A DNA stretch of 64,000 bases from the NCBI GenBank assembly GCA_029866125.1, contig JARWZZ010000019.1, forward strand, positions 186,001 through 250,000, written 5' to 3'. Within the stretch, counting starts at the first letter, position 1; each line of letters starts with the position of its first letter. The notes beneath the pieces were generated by a model. The model was not told where the DNA came from, ran no database searches, and was given only the letters and a program-made list of their open reading frames with translations. The DNA comes from Limnobacter sp. (lineage in GTDB: Bacteria > Pseudomonadota > Gammaproteobacteria > Burkholderiales > Burkholderiaceae_B). Positions 46,160-55,264 of the stretch are shown here, piece by piece. The translations under genes and the position numbers were made by a program.

Positions 46160-46975
46160 TTAGCTGGCGCTGCCAATGATTCCGGTGGTGGGCGAGGAGG
46201 GGCTTGCGCTGTAAAATTTGCGTGGCATGCGGCCTGCAAGGTAAGCCAAGCGGCCAGACTCAACACCCAAGCGCATGGCGTGGGCCATTTTAACGGGGTC
46301 TTGAGCTTTGGCAATGGCGGTGTTCATCAACACGCCGTGGCAGCCCAGTTCCATGGCAATGGTGGCGTCAGACGCTGTGCCCACGCCTGCATCCACAATC
46401 ACTGGCACCTTGGCTTTTTGCAAAATCAGGTTGATGTTCCAAGGGTTTAGAATACCCATGCCTGAACCGATGAGGGAGGCCAGCGGCATGATGGCAACAC
46501 AGCCCACGTCTTCTAGTTTTTGGGCGTAAATTGGGTCGTCAGAGCAGTACACCATGACTTCAAAACCGTCTTGCACCAGTTCTTTGGCGGCAATCAGGGT
46601 GTCTTCCATGTTGGGGTAGAGGGATTCCGGGTCGCCCAGCACTTCAAGCTTGCATAGGTTGTGGCCGTCCAGCAGTTCACGGCCCAAACGCAGGGTGCGC
46701 ACTGCATCTTTGGCTGTGTAGCAGCCTGCCGAGTTGGGCAGGTAGGCGTATTTGGAGGGGGGAATGTAGTCCAGCAGGCTGGGCTCGCCCGCGGTTTGGC
46801 CAATGTTGGTGCGGCGAATGGCCACAGTCACAATTTGTGAGCCGCTGGCCTCAATGGCTTCGCGGGTTTGCTCCATGCTGGCGTATTTGCCAGTGCCCAC
46901 CAGCAGGCGACTGCTGAATGTGCGCGTTCCAATTTTCCATTCGTCTGCTTTCAATTGTTCTTGGACCGCTTGCAT
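46160..46975 (-). CDS. thiG: Thiazole synthase
   Basis: 271 residues from ATG 46975; the long track start is not supported. ThiG builds the thiamine thiazole ring from deoxyxylulose phosphate, dehydroglycine and ThiS thiocarboxylate. It is a TIM barrel with the Schiff-base Lys in [36 protein letters not shown] is the family start, and [20 protein letters not shown] is the phosphate-binding end. thiS is 58 bp upstream. Confidence 0.95.
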   Translation of the reverse strand: MQAVQEQLKADEWKIGTRTFSSRLLVGTGKYASMEQTREAIEASGSQIVTVAIRRTNIGQTAGEPSLLDYIPPSKYAYLPNSAGCYTAKDAVRTLRLGRELLDGHNLCKLEVLGDPESLYPNMEDTLIAAKELVQDGFEVMVYCSDDPIYAQKLEDVGCVAIMPLASLIGSGMGILNPWNINLILQKAKVPVIVDAGVGTASDATIAMELGCHGVLMNTAIAKAQDPVKMAHAMRLGVESGRLAYLAGRMPRKFYSASPSSPTTGIIGSAS

Positions 46976-47033
46976 ACTGCTCAAACTCCTGCTGATGTTG
47001 TGACATCCATTGTAAACCCGGCCTGTTGCTTCC

Positions 47034-47237
47034 CTAGCCGCCGCCGACGGCAATCACGATTTCCAGTGTGGCATCGGGTTGGAGTGTGGTGGTGCTGTGG
47101 GCGCTTTTGGGTACGATTTCGCCATTCATTTCCACTGCAATCCGTTTGCCCACCAAATCAAGCTGGGTTAGCAGGTTGAGCACGGTGGATTGAGGGGGCA
47201 ATTGATGATGTTGACCGTTTACAGTGACTGTCATCAT
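47034..47237 (-). CDS. thiS: Sulfur carrier protein ThiS
   Basis: 67 residues, a ubiquitin-like protein that carries sulfur as a C-terminal thiocarboxylate to ThiG. It ends AVGGG. The usual end is Gly-Gly, so one extra Gly is present. The fold is visible in [20 protein letters not shown] and [15 protein letters not shown] start at Met1 or Met2 is equally possible. It begins the thiS-thiG-trmB run. No TPP riboswitch is in front of it. Confidence 0.92.
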   Translation of the reverse strand: MMTVTVNGQHHQLPPQSTVLNLLTQLDLVGKRIAVEMNGEIVPKSAHSTTTLQPDATLEIVIAVGGG

Positions 47238-47325
47238 GGTAGTGGGCTGAGGTTCCTGGTTTGAAAATTAGTTATTGCGCTGAATTCATGCCGAATGCGG
47301 TAGGCGGCTTTCCTGTAAGATTGTG

Positions 47326-47355
47326 AGCATTCGTATGATTGTTTATGCGAATGCT
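47326..47355. promoter_or_regulatory. Long inverted repeat upstream of arsS-like gene
   Basis: AGCATTCGTAT ... ATGCGAATGCT (47326-47355) is an inverted repeat with perfect 8-bp outer arms and one mismatch inside, around an 8-base centre. A further CGAATGC occurs at 47292. It lies about 80 bp before the arsS-like start in a 197-bp gap that otherwise holds nothing visible. It may be an operator for a dimeric repressor (ArsR-type is one idea), or a hairpin in the leader. Confidence 0.45.
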
Positions 47356-47434
47356 GAAACTTTTTGGTCGCTAGAAGCGAATAAGCAAAGCGAATACCCA
47401 CATTGTAAAGCACAACGCATCACTGGAGATTTAC

Positions 47435-48397
47435 ATGCACTCAACTGTTCATTTGCTTCAATCCACCGACTTTCCCAAGGTAAGGCGGTTGCGCTTGGAC
47501 ACTGTGCAGGTGAATTTGGGCTATTTGTGTAATCAAAGCTGCAATCACTGCCATGTCAACGCGGGGCCAAACCGCAAAGAGTTGATGGACGAGGCCAACA
47601 TTGATGGTTTGATCACCCTGATGAATCAAGGTTGGGTAAAAACCTTGGATTTGACCGGTGGTGCGCCCGAGATGAATCCGCATTTCCGCAAACTGGTGGT
47701 TGCAGCCCGAAAAGCCGGTGTGAGGGTGATTGACCGTTGCAACCTGACTATTTTAGAAGAGCCGGGTTACGAGTATTTGGCTGAATTTTTGGCCGAGCAA
47801 GGGGTTGAGGTTTCAGCCTCTTTGCCCTGCTATTTGGAAGACAATGTGGACAAGCAACGCGGCAAGGGTGTGTTTGATTCCAGCATCCGTGGTTTGCAGC
47901 GCTTGAATCAGCTGGGTTATGCACAAAAGGCCCAGCTGCCTTTGAATTTGGTGTTTAACCCCCAAGGCCCCAGTTTGCCCCCGCCCCAAGAGGCTTTGGA
48001 AGCGGATTACAAACAGGTGTTGTTTGAAAAGTTTGGCATCCAGTTCAATAGTTTGCTGACGATTACCAACATGCCCATTGCCCGGTTTGGCAGCACCTTG
48101 ATTAGCAAAGGCACATTCAATACCTACATGGAAGTGTTGAAAGGCGCTTACAAAGCCGAGAATTTGCCGTCGGTGATGTGCCGTGGTTTGGTGTCAATTG
48201 ACTACACGGGGGCTTTGTACGATTGCGACTTTAACCAACAGTTGGGTTGGCCCATTCGCGATTCACAGGGCCGTGCAATGCATTTGAAAGATTTGTCTGA
48301 ACACGCGCTGGATGACATCGAAGTAACGGTGGGCGACCACTGTTATGCCTGCACAGCAGGTCAGGGCAGCAGCTGTGGTGGCGCTTTGGCGGCTTGA
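47435..48397 (+). CDS. arsS: ArsS-type radical SAM/Cys-rich protein (arsenosugar biosynthesis family)
   Basis: 320 residues. The radical SAM motif CNQSCNHC (Cys32, 36, 39) opens a barrel, and the C-terminal Cys-rich region shows MCRGLVSIDYTGALYDCDFN and HCYACTAGQGSSCGG, typical of the ArsS (DUF3641) family. ArsS makes a dimethylated-arsenic deoxyadenosyl product en route to arsenosugars, but many family members sit away from ars genes, as this one does; no arsM or arsR is in the window. GGAG is correctly placed before the ATG. A long inverted repeat precedes it. Its 3' end overlaps the convergent coiled-coil gene by 37 bp. Confidence 0.82.
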   Translation: MHSTVHLLQSTDFPKVRRLRLDTVQVNLGYLCNQSCNHCHVNAGPNRKELMDEANIDGLITLMNQGWVKTLDLTGGAPEMNPHFRKLVVAARKAGVRVIDRCNLTILEEPGYEYLAEFLAEQGVEVSASLPCYLEDNVDKQRGKGVFDSSIRGLQRLNQLGYAQKAQLPLNLVFNPQGPSLPPPQEALEADYKQVLFEKFGIQFNSLLTITNMPIARFGSTLISKGTFNTYMEVLKGAYKAENLPSVMCRGLVSIDYTGALYDCDFNQQLGWPIRDSQGRAMHLKDLSEHALDDIEVTVGDHCYACTAGQGSSCGGALAA

Positions 48398-49656
48398 TCG
48401 TGACTTATCTTGGTGGTCTTGATCAGGTGTTTGGCCATGTGCAAGGCCTGTTCAGACTGAGTGGATGCTGATTCAGCATACTGTTCAATTTGCTCCAACA
48501 AGTTGGACCAGGCAGTGTGGTTCACGGCCAAATGCTCTGCAAGCTTGTTGGTTTCCAAGTGCCCGGAATTGATTTTCTGGGTGGCCAGCACCAAACCCTC
48601 AATGGCTTCCTTCAAAGCTTGCTGGCTTTGGCTAATCAGTGCGTGCATGTGGGTTGCTTGGGGGTTGGCGGGGTCTTGGACTTTGAGTTCCGCCAACATC
48701 AACCGGCTTGCCTCCCCGGCCCGCTTCAAACCCTGAGCGCTGTTGCGCATGTCTTCCCGCAGGGCGTCCAGTTGTTCGCGGACTTGCTCAACCGTTCCAT
48801 CAGCCCTTATATTGCGTTGATTGTTGGTCAAGGCCACTTTGGCCAAACTGGTGGCTTGGCTAGACAGTTTGTGAAACGCATGGGCAAATTCCAGCGTTTT
48901 TTGACCGCTGCGTTTTAGCTCTTCAAGCTGAGTGCCCAATTGCATCAAGGCCTGCTTGTGGTCCATGTTGCGGGTGTTCTCAATGGCAGCCAATACGCCT
49001 TCCAAAGCCAATGTAGCACCCAAGCGGGTTTGGTCACTTTCGCTTTGCGTGCGCAGTGCCAGGCTTAGGGTATTTACCCGGCGTATCCACATGTTTTTTT
49101 GCCGGCTGTAGGTCCACAAGCCCAGCATGATTAACCCCGGTAGGAAAAACAGCAGTGCAATCACCTGCAGCAAGGTCACAAAACCATTGCTGGCCGATTG
49201 AAGGTGGTCTTCAAGCGCTTGCAAGCGGGGTTGTGCTTCCATGCGGATGGCGCGTTCCCGCTGCACCCGGTTTTCTGTGGTGCTGTCCAACCCGCCGATT
49301 GGGCGCGATAGGGCTTCGATGGCCTGAGTTAAATAATATTGCAGGCGCTGTTGAAACAAGGGGCCCAGCCACAACAGGGATGATTCCTGAGTGCTGACCG
49401 CTTGACCCAATTCCAGCAATTGCTTCAAAGCCAAAGGCTCAGGTGGGCTGGATTGGTCTGAATTGAGGAGGGTCAGTTCTTTTAAAACCAAGCTTTGGGT
49501 GCTTCGCACCTGTTGGATCCGCTTTTCAGTGGTTTGTTGGGTGAATTGCTCGCAGGCCCAAGAGCCTAGCAGGCTAGCAAAGCCAATAAGGCACAAGGCC
49601 AGGCCGTAGTTTTTAAATCGACGCTGCTGTGCCTCGCTGACCAGCGGGGCATCCAT
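48361..49656 (-). CDS. Two-TM coiled-coil membrane protein of unknown function (sensor-like)
   Basis: 431 residues from ATG 49656 (the TTG start in the track adds 10). TM1 is YGLALCLIGFASLLGSWA and TM2 is VTLLQVIALLFFLPGLIML, separated by a ~120-residue periplasmic helical domain. The cytoplasmic half is a long Gln/Ala/Ser-rich coiled coil. This is the topology of a chemoreceptor, but I see no conserved signalling hairpin tip and no HAMP signature, so it is not a normal MCP. It lies between arsS (convergent) and rubredoxin (same strand). Confidence 0.6.
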   Translation of the reverse strand: MDAPLVSEAQQRRFKNYGLALCLIGFASLLGSWACEQFTQQTTEKRIQQVRSTQSLVLKELTLLNSDQSSPPEPLALKQLLELGQAVSTQESSLLWLGPLFQQRLQYYLTQAIEALSRPIGGLDSTTENRVQRERAIRMEAQPRLQALEDHLQSASNGFVTLLQVIALLFFLPGLIMLGLWTYSRQKNMWIRRVNTLSLALRTQSESDQTRLGATLALEGVLAAIENTRNMDHKQALMQLGTQLEELKRSGQKTLEFAHAFHKLSSQATSLAKVALTNNQRNIRADGTVEQVREQLDALREDMRNSAQGLKRAGEASRLMLAELKVQDPANPQATHMHALISQSQQALKEAIEGLVLATQKINSGHLETNKLAEHLAVNHTAWSNLLEQIEQYAESASTQSEQALHMAKHLIKTTKISHDQAAKAPPQLLP

Positions 49657-49705
49657 GGAAATGGAGTCAAGAGGGTGAGCGTTCAAGTGTCAGCAGCGTC
49701 CAGTC

Positions 49706-49870
49706 TTAAATTTGAGTCATTTCAAAATCTTCTTTGCGTGCGCCACATTCTGGGCATACCCAGTTTGGCGGAACGTCTTCCCATTTGGTTCCGGGTGCGA
49801 TTCCTTCGTCTGGCACACCAGCAGCTTCATCGTACACCCAACCACAAATCAAACAAATCCAAGTTTTCAT
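49706..49870 (-). CDS. Rubredoxin (54 residues, not in ORF track)
   Basis: Minus-strand reading from ATG 49870 to TAA 49706 gives 54 residues. Both iron-binding CxxC pairs are intact: WICLICGWVYDEAAG (Cys6, Cys9) and WVCPECGARKEDF (Cys39, Cys42). The in-between GIAPGTKWEDVP is the family core. Rubredoxins are one-iron electron carriers, in aerobes often paired with alkane hydroxylase or other oxidoreductases; no such partner is in the window. In Burkholderiales a rubredoxin is often next to thiD, exactly as here (divergent, 121 bp). Confidence 0.96.
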   Translation of the reverse strand: MKTWICLICGWVYDEAAGVPDEGIAPGTKWEDVPPNWVCPECGARKEDFEMTQI

Positions 49871-49991
49871 TTCAGTTTACTCCTGAGTACTGCAAGCGTT
49901 TGCGCTGAACAGAGAAAAAAATTTTCTAACCGGGGGATAATACTGAGTTCTGGGTCTGATCACAAACTGATCCGTCCATTTCTGGATTTTT

Positions 49992-50816
49992 ATGACGTAC
50001 GAGTTACCCCTTGTTTTGACTTTCTCTGCCTCTGACCCCACAGCCGGGGCTGGTATGCAGGCAGACCTTCTCACCGTCTCTGCCATGGGTGCCCATGCGC
50101 TTACTGTATTGACTGGCATGACAGCGCAAAACACCTCCGGTGTGTCGCGTTTTGAACCCTGTTCCGCAGACTGGGTGCAGGCGCAAGTGGACTGCTTGAT
50201 GTTGGATGCCCCGCGCATACGTGCAATTAAAGCTGGGGTGTTGGGCAGTGTGGACAACCTGCGTGTGCTTGTAAATGTGGTCAATCAGTGTGCTCAGGCT
50301 CCTTTGGTGCTTGACCCTGTGATGGCCTCGGGCCGTGGCGATGCTTTGGGCATGCCGGTGGTGTTTGACACCATGAAGGCCGAGCTTTTCCCCCATGTGA
50401 CTTTGCTAACCCCCAATTGGCCAGAAGCCAAAGCCTTGACCGGAAAGCGTACTGCACCCTCTGCAGCCAAATACCTGTTGGACTTGGGTTGCAAAGCAGT
50501 GTTAATCAAGGGCGAACATGTGAAGTCAGACAATGTGGTGAACCGATTGTATTTGGCCTCGGGCGAAACCTTTGATTTTCCGTGTGAGCGTTTGCCGGGG
50601 CAGTACCATGGGTCAGGCTGTACCTTGGCCTCTGCCTGCGCAGCGGCATTGGCGCAGGGCATGGATTTAGCAGATGCGGTGGAGTTGGCCTTGGGCTTTA
50701 CCTGGTCAAGCCTCCAACGTGCGTTGAAGGTGGGCAAAGGGCAGCTGATACCCGACCGCATGCATTTGATGCATGAAATGAGCCAACTGATGAATATGGA
50801 GGGCATTGCCCCGTGA
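49992..50816 (+). CDS. thiD: Hydroxymethylpyrimidine/phosphomethylpyrimidine kinase
   Basis: 274 residues. ThiD phosphorylates HMP and HMP-P for thiamine synthesis. The ribokinase-fold start LTFSASDPTAGAGMQADLLT is the ThiD signature. VLDPVMASGRGDAL and the C-terminal anion hole HGSGCTLASACAAAL (catalytic Cys/Gly region) are intact. The stop overlaps the thiE GTG start (GTGA), so thiD and thiE are coupled. Confidence 0.95.
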   Translation: MTYELPLVLTFSASDPTAGAGMQADLLTVSAMGAHALTVLTGMTAQNTSGVSRFEPCSADWVQAQVDCLMLDAPRIRAIKAGVLGSVDNLRVLVNVVNQCAQAPLVLDPVMASGRGDALGMPVVFDTMKAELFPHVTLLTPNWPEAKALTGKRTAPSAAKYLLDLGCKAVLIKGEHVKSDNVVNRLYLASGETFDFPCERLPGQYHGSGCTLASACAAALAQGMDLADAVELALGFTWSSLQRALKVGKGQLIPDRMHLMHEMSQLMNMEGIAP

Positions 50817-51508
50817 GCACAAATAGCACAAACAGCACAAACAGCACATTGAGAAAACTTGACGGTATTTACGCCATCACCCCGGTGGTGGATACGTTGT
50901 GGAACATGGATTCTGTGCTGGATTGCTCCGAGGCAGTTTTGTCGGCCGGTGTGCAGTGGGTGCAATTGCGCCAGAAAAACCTGGATCCTGTGGACTGGTT
51001 GGAAATGGCCTACAGCTTGGGCTTGCTTTGCCAAAAATACCAAGCCAATTTGATTTTAAATGACGCGCCGCCCACCTTGAATTGGTTGGAAATTCCCGCC
51101 CTTGCTGGGGTGCATTTGGGCAAGGAAGATTGGTCTGTGCGTGAGGCCCGGTCGGGCTTGCCCGCCGGTATGGTGGTGGGTGCCTCCTGTTACAATCAGT
51201 TGCAAACGGCGCAGGCCCAAGTGGCAGCGGGTGCAAGTTACATCGCCTTTGGCGCAATCTATGAAAGTGGCACCAAACCATTGGCTGTAAGGGCTGATTT
51301 GGCGCTGTTTGAACAGGCAAAACCGTTGGGTGTGCCCATGGTTGCGATTGGCGGAATTACACTGGACAAGTTGCCAGAATTGCGCAAAGCAGGTGCCGAT
51401 GCAGTGGCTGTGGTGGGTGGTTTGTTTGGCCAAAACCCGGATGCCGTTGAACGTGTTGAAGACCGCGCAATCGAATGGATTGAGGCTTGGCGTGATCAAT
51501 CAGTTTGA
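50813..51508 (+). CDS. thiE: Thiamine-phosphate synthase
   Basis: 231 residues with a GTG start overlapping thiD. ThiE joins HMP-PP and the thiazole phosphate to thiamine phosphate. Family motifs: LDGIYAITP near the start, VQWVQLRQKNL, NLILNDAPP, GVHLGKEDW, and GASYIAFGAIYESGTKP. The N-terminus carries a four-fold Ser-Thr-Asn repeat coded by a 9-bp tandem repeat. thiD, thiE and hemL follow one another on the plus strand. Confidence 0.93.
   Translation: MSTNSTNSTNSTLRKLDGIYAITPVVDTLWNMDSVLDCSEAVLSAGVQWVQLRQKNLDPVDWLEMAYSLGLLCQKYQANLILNDAPPTLNWLEIPALAGVHLGKEDWSVREARSGLPAGMVVGASCYNQLQTAQAQVAAGASYIAFGAIYESGTKPLAVRADLALFEQAKPLGVPMVAIGGITLDKLPELRKAGADAVAVVGGLFGQNPDAVERVEDRAIEWIEAWRDQSV
50816..50848 (+). 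repeat. 9-bp tandem repeat at the thiE N-terminus
   Basis: Unit AGCACAAAC repeated three times plus a partial fourth copy directly behind the GTG start, coding Ser-Thr-Asn triplets. Being in frame, unit changes only lengthen or shorten a disordered N-terminal tail. Confidence 0.85.
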
Positions 51509-51573
51509 TCAATGAGTGTGATCAATCAATAAGCAGATAAAACAGCAATTAAAGTAGAGAACGGAGAATTGAA

Positions 51574-52860
51574 ATGGGTTTGAATGAAGAGTTGTTTGAG
51601 CGTGCCCAGAAAACCATTCCCGGTGGAGTCAATTCCCCTGTGCGTGCATTCCGGTCAGTGGGTGGAACGCCGCGTTTTTTCAAGCGGGCCAGTGGCCCCT
51701 ACGTGTGGGATGTGGAAGGTAAAAAGTATGTGGATTACATTGGCTCATGGGGCCCTGCGGTGTTGGGCCATGCCCACCCCGATGTGATCCGCGCCGTGCA
51801 AGAAGCAGCGGTGGATGGCCTAAGCTTTGGCGCCCCCACCGAGGCGGAAATTGTGATGGCTGAAACCCTGTGCGACATGTTGCCCTCGATGGAGCAGGTG
51901 CGTTTGGTGAGCTCGGGCACCGAAGCAACCATGAGCGCAATCCGTTTGGCAAGGGGCTTTACAGGCCGCTCCACCATCTTGAAATTTGAAGGTTGTTACC
52001 ACGGCCATGCCGATAGCTTGTTGGTCAAAGCGGGCTCGGGCTTACTCACTTTTGGTAACCCCACATCGGCCGGCGTGCCTGAAGATTTTGCCAAACACAC
52101 CCGCGTACTGGACTACAACAATGTGCAACAGGTGTTGGATTTGTTCAAGGCCGATGGCAACAACATTGCTTGCGTGATTGTGGAGCCCGTGGCTGGCAAT
52201 ATGAACTTGATCAAGCCCAGCCATGAGTTTTTACAAACCCTGCGTGATGTGTGCACTCAGTACGGTACCGTACTTATTTTTGATGAAGTGATGACGGGTT
52301 TCCGCGTCGGCCCACGTGGCGTGCAGGGCGTGTATGGCATAACGCCAGATATCACTACGCTTGGGAAAATCATTGGCGGCGGCATGCCAGTGGGCGCATT
52401 TGGTGGTCGCAAAGACATCATGGCCTGCATTGCCCCACTCGGGCCGGTGTATCAAGCAGGTACCTTGAGCGGCAACCCGGTGGCGGTTGCTGCGGGTTTG
52501 ACCACACTGCGTTTGCTCAAGCAAGAAGGCTTTTACACCAAGCTTGAAATACAAACCCAAAAGCTGGTTGCAGCTTTGAATGAGTCCGCACAAGCGCATG
52601 GTGAAGTGTTTTGCGCAGACTCAATCGGTGGCATGTTTGGCTTGTACTTTTCCAGCACAGTGCCTCAAAGTTTTGAGGACGTGAACAAGTCGGACAGAAC
52701 ACGTTTTAACGCGTACTTTCACGGCATGTTGCAAGCTGGCGTTTACTTGGCGCCATCAGCCTTTGAGGCGGGTTTTGTATCGGTGACTCACTCAGATGAA
52801 GTGATTGCCGAAACCCGCCGGGCCAGTGACCTTGCTTTTGCGGGGTTGCGTGCTATTTAA
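51574..52860 (+). CDS. hemL: Glutamate-1-semialdehyde 2,1-aminomutase
   Basis: 428 residues, standard length (E. coli 426). HemL makes 5-aminolevulinate from glutamate semialdehyde with PLP. Motifs: [20 protein letters not shown] at the start, [31 protein letters not shown], and the Schiff-base Lys in [20 protein letters not shown] is placed before the ATG. It feeds heme synthesis together with hemF. Its end overlaps the convergent LuxR gene by 8 bp. Confidence 0.97.
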   Translation: MGLNEELFERAQKTIPGGVNSPVRAFRSVGGTPRFFKRASGPYVWDVEGKKYVDYIGSWGPAVLGHAHPDVIRAVQEAAVDGLSFGAPTEAEIVMAETLCDMLPSMEQVRLVSSGTEATMSAIRLARGFTGRSTILKFEGCYHGHADSLLVKAGSGLLTFGNPTSAGVPEDFAKHTRVLDYNNVQQVLDLFKADGNNIACVIVEPVAGNMNLIKPSHEFLQTLRDVCTQYGTVLIFDEVMTGFRVGPRGVQGVYGITPDITTLGKIIGGGMPVGAFGGRKDIMACIAPLGPVYQAGTLSGNPVAVAAGLTTLRLLKQEGFYTKLEIQTQKLVAALNESAQAHGEVFCADSIGGMFGLYFSSTVPQSFEDVNKSDRTRFNAYFHGMLQAGVYLAPSAFEAGFVSVTHSDEVIAETRRASDLAFAGLRAI

Positions 52861-53515
52861 ACAGCCGCTCGTCGCTGAGGTAACGGGGACCAAAAACCAA
52901 GATAAGTTGTCGAAGGTTTTTGCAACCCGTTTTCTCCAGCACCTTGGATTTGTGGATTTTCACCGTTGGGCCAGCGATCTCAAGCGAGTCGCTGATCTCC
53001 GCAATGGAGTACCCTCGGACCATCAGCTCCAAGACTTCCGTTTCACGCGGGGACAACCTGCCAAACGCCGCCTCAGCCTGAAGATTCAGTTGATGGCGAA
53101 TCAGTAAGGCAGACTCTTTCCTCAAAGCCCGATGCAAATCTTCCATCAGGTCTTCGATTCGGTCTGAACGTAAAACACGGTTTATTCTTAGGAACGGAAG
53201 CTCCCAAGCCGGTTGTTTGTCCTGCTTGTTTTGCACCACAATCAGCCCCCAACGGCTGAGCGTATTACGATTCTCTGGCTTTTGAAACTCGGGTTGAGTG
53301 TTCAGTGATTGAAAGTCTGTCACCAAGATCAAAGCCGCGCCTTGGGGGGCGTCTTTGGGTTGACTGACCGTGTTGCTCCAATCCTGAAGTGTGTAGTGCT
53401 TCGTTGAATTTTCGGCAATACCCTTCATCACCAACTGATTGAGGCAGTCCTCTGAGAGTAAAACGCTGACGTTTGTCAGTGGGTGCGCATTTCGTAACAT
53501 CTGTATGTATGACAT
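52853..53515 (-). CDS. LuxR/FixJ-type transcriptional regulator with atypical N-terminal domain
   Basis: 220 residues. The C-terminal HTH is canonical: [20 protein letters not shown] (154-173) followed by [20 protein letters not shown]. The N-terminal ~140 residues have a receiver-like strand order ([33 protein letters not shown]) but lack a clear phosphorylatable Asp-Asp pocket and Lys, as in CsgD/VpsT-type regulators. The signal is thus unknown. It stands alone between hemL and phrB, both with different roles. No CsgD-type binding consensus was tested. Confidence 0.8.
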   Translation of the reverse strand: MSYIQMLRNAHPLTNVSVLLSEDCLNQLVMKGIAENSTKHYTLQDWSNTVSQPKDAPQGAALILVTDFQSLNTQPEFQKPENRNTLSRWGLIVVQNKQDKQPAWELPFLRINRVLRSDRIEDLMEDLHRALRKESALLIRHQLNLQAEAAFGRLSPRETEVLELMVRGYSIAEISDSLEIAGPTVKIHKSKVLEKTGCKNLRQLILVFGPRYLSDERLFK

Positions 53516-53612
53516 TGCGCCTTGAATAAGTTCCTACTCCAAATTTGCACGTTCGTTTTTGAGTGCGTCAATGCTATTGGTTTTTAGGACTCTCAACAAT
53601 AGTGCAATGGTG

Positions 53613-55178
53613 TTAGGTTTTCTTAACTACAGCGTACCTCGCAAGCGTTTTGTCCCGTGCAATGGAGTGGTCCACGATGGGGCGCGGATAATCTTCACCC
53701 AAATTGACCCCGGCAATTTGCAAATCCATGGGCGGGCATTGGGTCGGATTGTGTATAAATTTATTTGGAAGCTTGCTCAGTTCTGGACAGTACTTACGGA
53801 TGAATTTTCCCTCTGCATCAAACTTTTCAGATTGGCTGACTGGGTTGAAAATTCGGAAATAAGGTTGCGCATCGCATCCACTGGATGCGGCCCACTGCCA
53901 GCCGCCGTTGTTGGCGGAAAGGTCGAAATCGTTCAAGTGTTCGGCAAAGTACCTTTCGCCCCAACGCCAATCAATGCCTAGGTCTTTGGTTAAAAAGCTG
54001 GCCGTGACCATGCGCAAACGGTTGTGTTGAAAACCAGTTTGGTTGAGTTGGCGCATGGCTGCGTCTACCAATGGGTAGCCGGTTTTGCCTTCGCACCACG
54101 CTTTGAAAAGTTTCTCAGCGCGCTCGCCTTGTTCCCATTGAATTTTGTCGTACTCGGGTTTGTAAGAATTCAGCGCAGCGTCTGGACGGTGGTGAATAAT
54201 TTGGAAATAAAAGTCGCGCCAAATTAATTCATTGAGCCAACTCATTGAGCCTTCGCTGCCTGTGGCTTGATAGTGGTCCCAGGCCATCTTTGCGGCCTTG
54301 CGTACAGACACGGTACCAAAACGCATGTGTACTGACAGGTAGCTGACCCCCTTCACTGCGGGAAAGTCGCGCGCTGTTTTATAGGCAGGCATTCGGCTTG
54401 AAAATTCATCCAACGCTTTGTGTGCACCACGCGTACCGGGTTGAATAATGTCCAGCAAATTGGTGCGTTGAAAACCCATTGATTCCAAACTTTCGGGGGT
54501 GGTGAATTCCGATCCAACTGCTGCTTTATCTGCTTTGCGAGGGGCAGCAAAATGCTTCGAATTGAGCTTGACCGGATAGGGGGTAAGGTGGAATGCGTCC
54601 AGCCGCTTAAGCCATGCATTTTTGTAGGGCGTGAAAACGCTGAAAGTGCCCCCGGCTTGGGTCAGCACTTCGCTTTCTTCGAAAATGGCTTGGTCCTTGA
54701 ACCGGTAAAGCGTTTTGCCCATTGCCTTTAAATCGGTCAGTACGCGCTGGTCGCGCGCAAGGGCTGCGGGCTCGTAATCTTTGTTGGTGAATACGGCATC
54801 TATGCCCAAGGTTTTTACAAGTTGTGGAATGGCTTGCTCTGCATGTGCGTACAGCAGGTGCAAATCGCCACCCAAGGCGCGTAGGCCGTCTCGCAGTTCA
54901 ACAACACTTTCCCAAATAAATTCGACCCGCCGATCGGCCGGGTTGGACAAAACATCCAAAATGGTTTTGTCGAACACGAACACGCAGTGCACCTGCTTGC
55001 AATGCTTCAGGGCATAAAACAGGGCGGCGTTGTCGTAAGCGCGTAAATCCCTGCGAAACCAAACCAAGCCTGACTCATGCTGGGCTACCTCGGGTTGGGT
55101 GCTGAGGGGGTGGTTTTGAAGTAGGGATTTGGCATCAAGGGCGGGGCTGTTTACAGACATGGGGCTTTTGATCGTCAT
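53613..55178 (-). CDS. phrB: Deoxyribodipyrimidine photo-lyase
   Basis: 521 residues from ATG 55178 (Met15 at 55160 is an alternative). It repairs UV pyrimidine dimers using FADH and a light-harvesting cofactor. The antenna domain starts GLVWFRRDLRAYDNAALFYA. The FAD domain shows ELIWRDFYFQI, TGYPLVDAAMRQLNQTG, RMVTASFLTKDLGIDWRWG, and NNGGWQWAASSGCDAQPYFR, with the Trp and Asn residues used for DNA and FAD. It is a class I CPD photolyase by these motifs. It is divergent from yqgE. Confidence 0.94.
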   Translation of the reverse strand: MTIKSPMSVNSPALDAKSLLQNHPLSTQPEVAQHESGLVWFRRDLRAYDNAALFYALKHCKQVHCVFVFDKTILDVLSNPADRRVEFIWESVVELRDGLRALGGDLHLLYAHAEQAIPQLVKTLGIDAVFTNKDYEPAALARDQRVLTDLKAMGKTLYRFKDQAIFEESEVLTQAGGTFSVFTPYKNAWLKRLDAFHLTPYPVKLNSKHFAAPRKADKAAVGSEFTTPESLESMGFQRTNLLDIIQPGTRGAHKALDEFSSRMPAYKTARDFPAVKGVSYLSVHMRFGTVSVRKAAKMAWDHYQATGSEGSMSWLNELIWRDFYFQIIHHRPDAALNSYKPEYDKIQWEQGERAEKLFKAWCEGKTGYPLVDAAMRQLNQTGFQHNRLRMVTASFLTKDLGIDWRWGERYFAEHLNDFDLSANNGGWQWAASSGCDAQPYFRIFNPVSQSEKFDAEGKFIRKYCPELSKLPNKFIHNPTQCPPMDLQIAGVNLGEDYPRPIVDHSIARDKTLARYAVVKKT

Positions 55179-55264
55179 TAATGAGGCTGAACTATCACAC
55201 ACCCAAAGTTGGGGCTACAAAAGGCATTACAATTTTGGATACAAGCCATAATCATACAGCCGCC

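Noticed and set aside
45368-46450. 360-residue plus-strand ORF
   Set aside because: Antisense to trmB and thiG; both real genes have full motifs.
50294-51043. 249-residue minus-strand ORF
   Set aside because: Antisense to thiD/thiE; low-complexity product without motifs.
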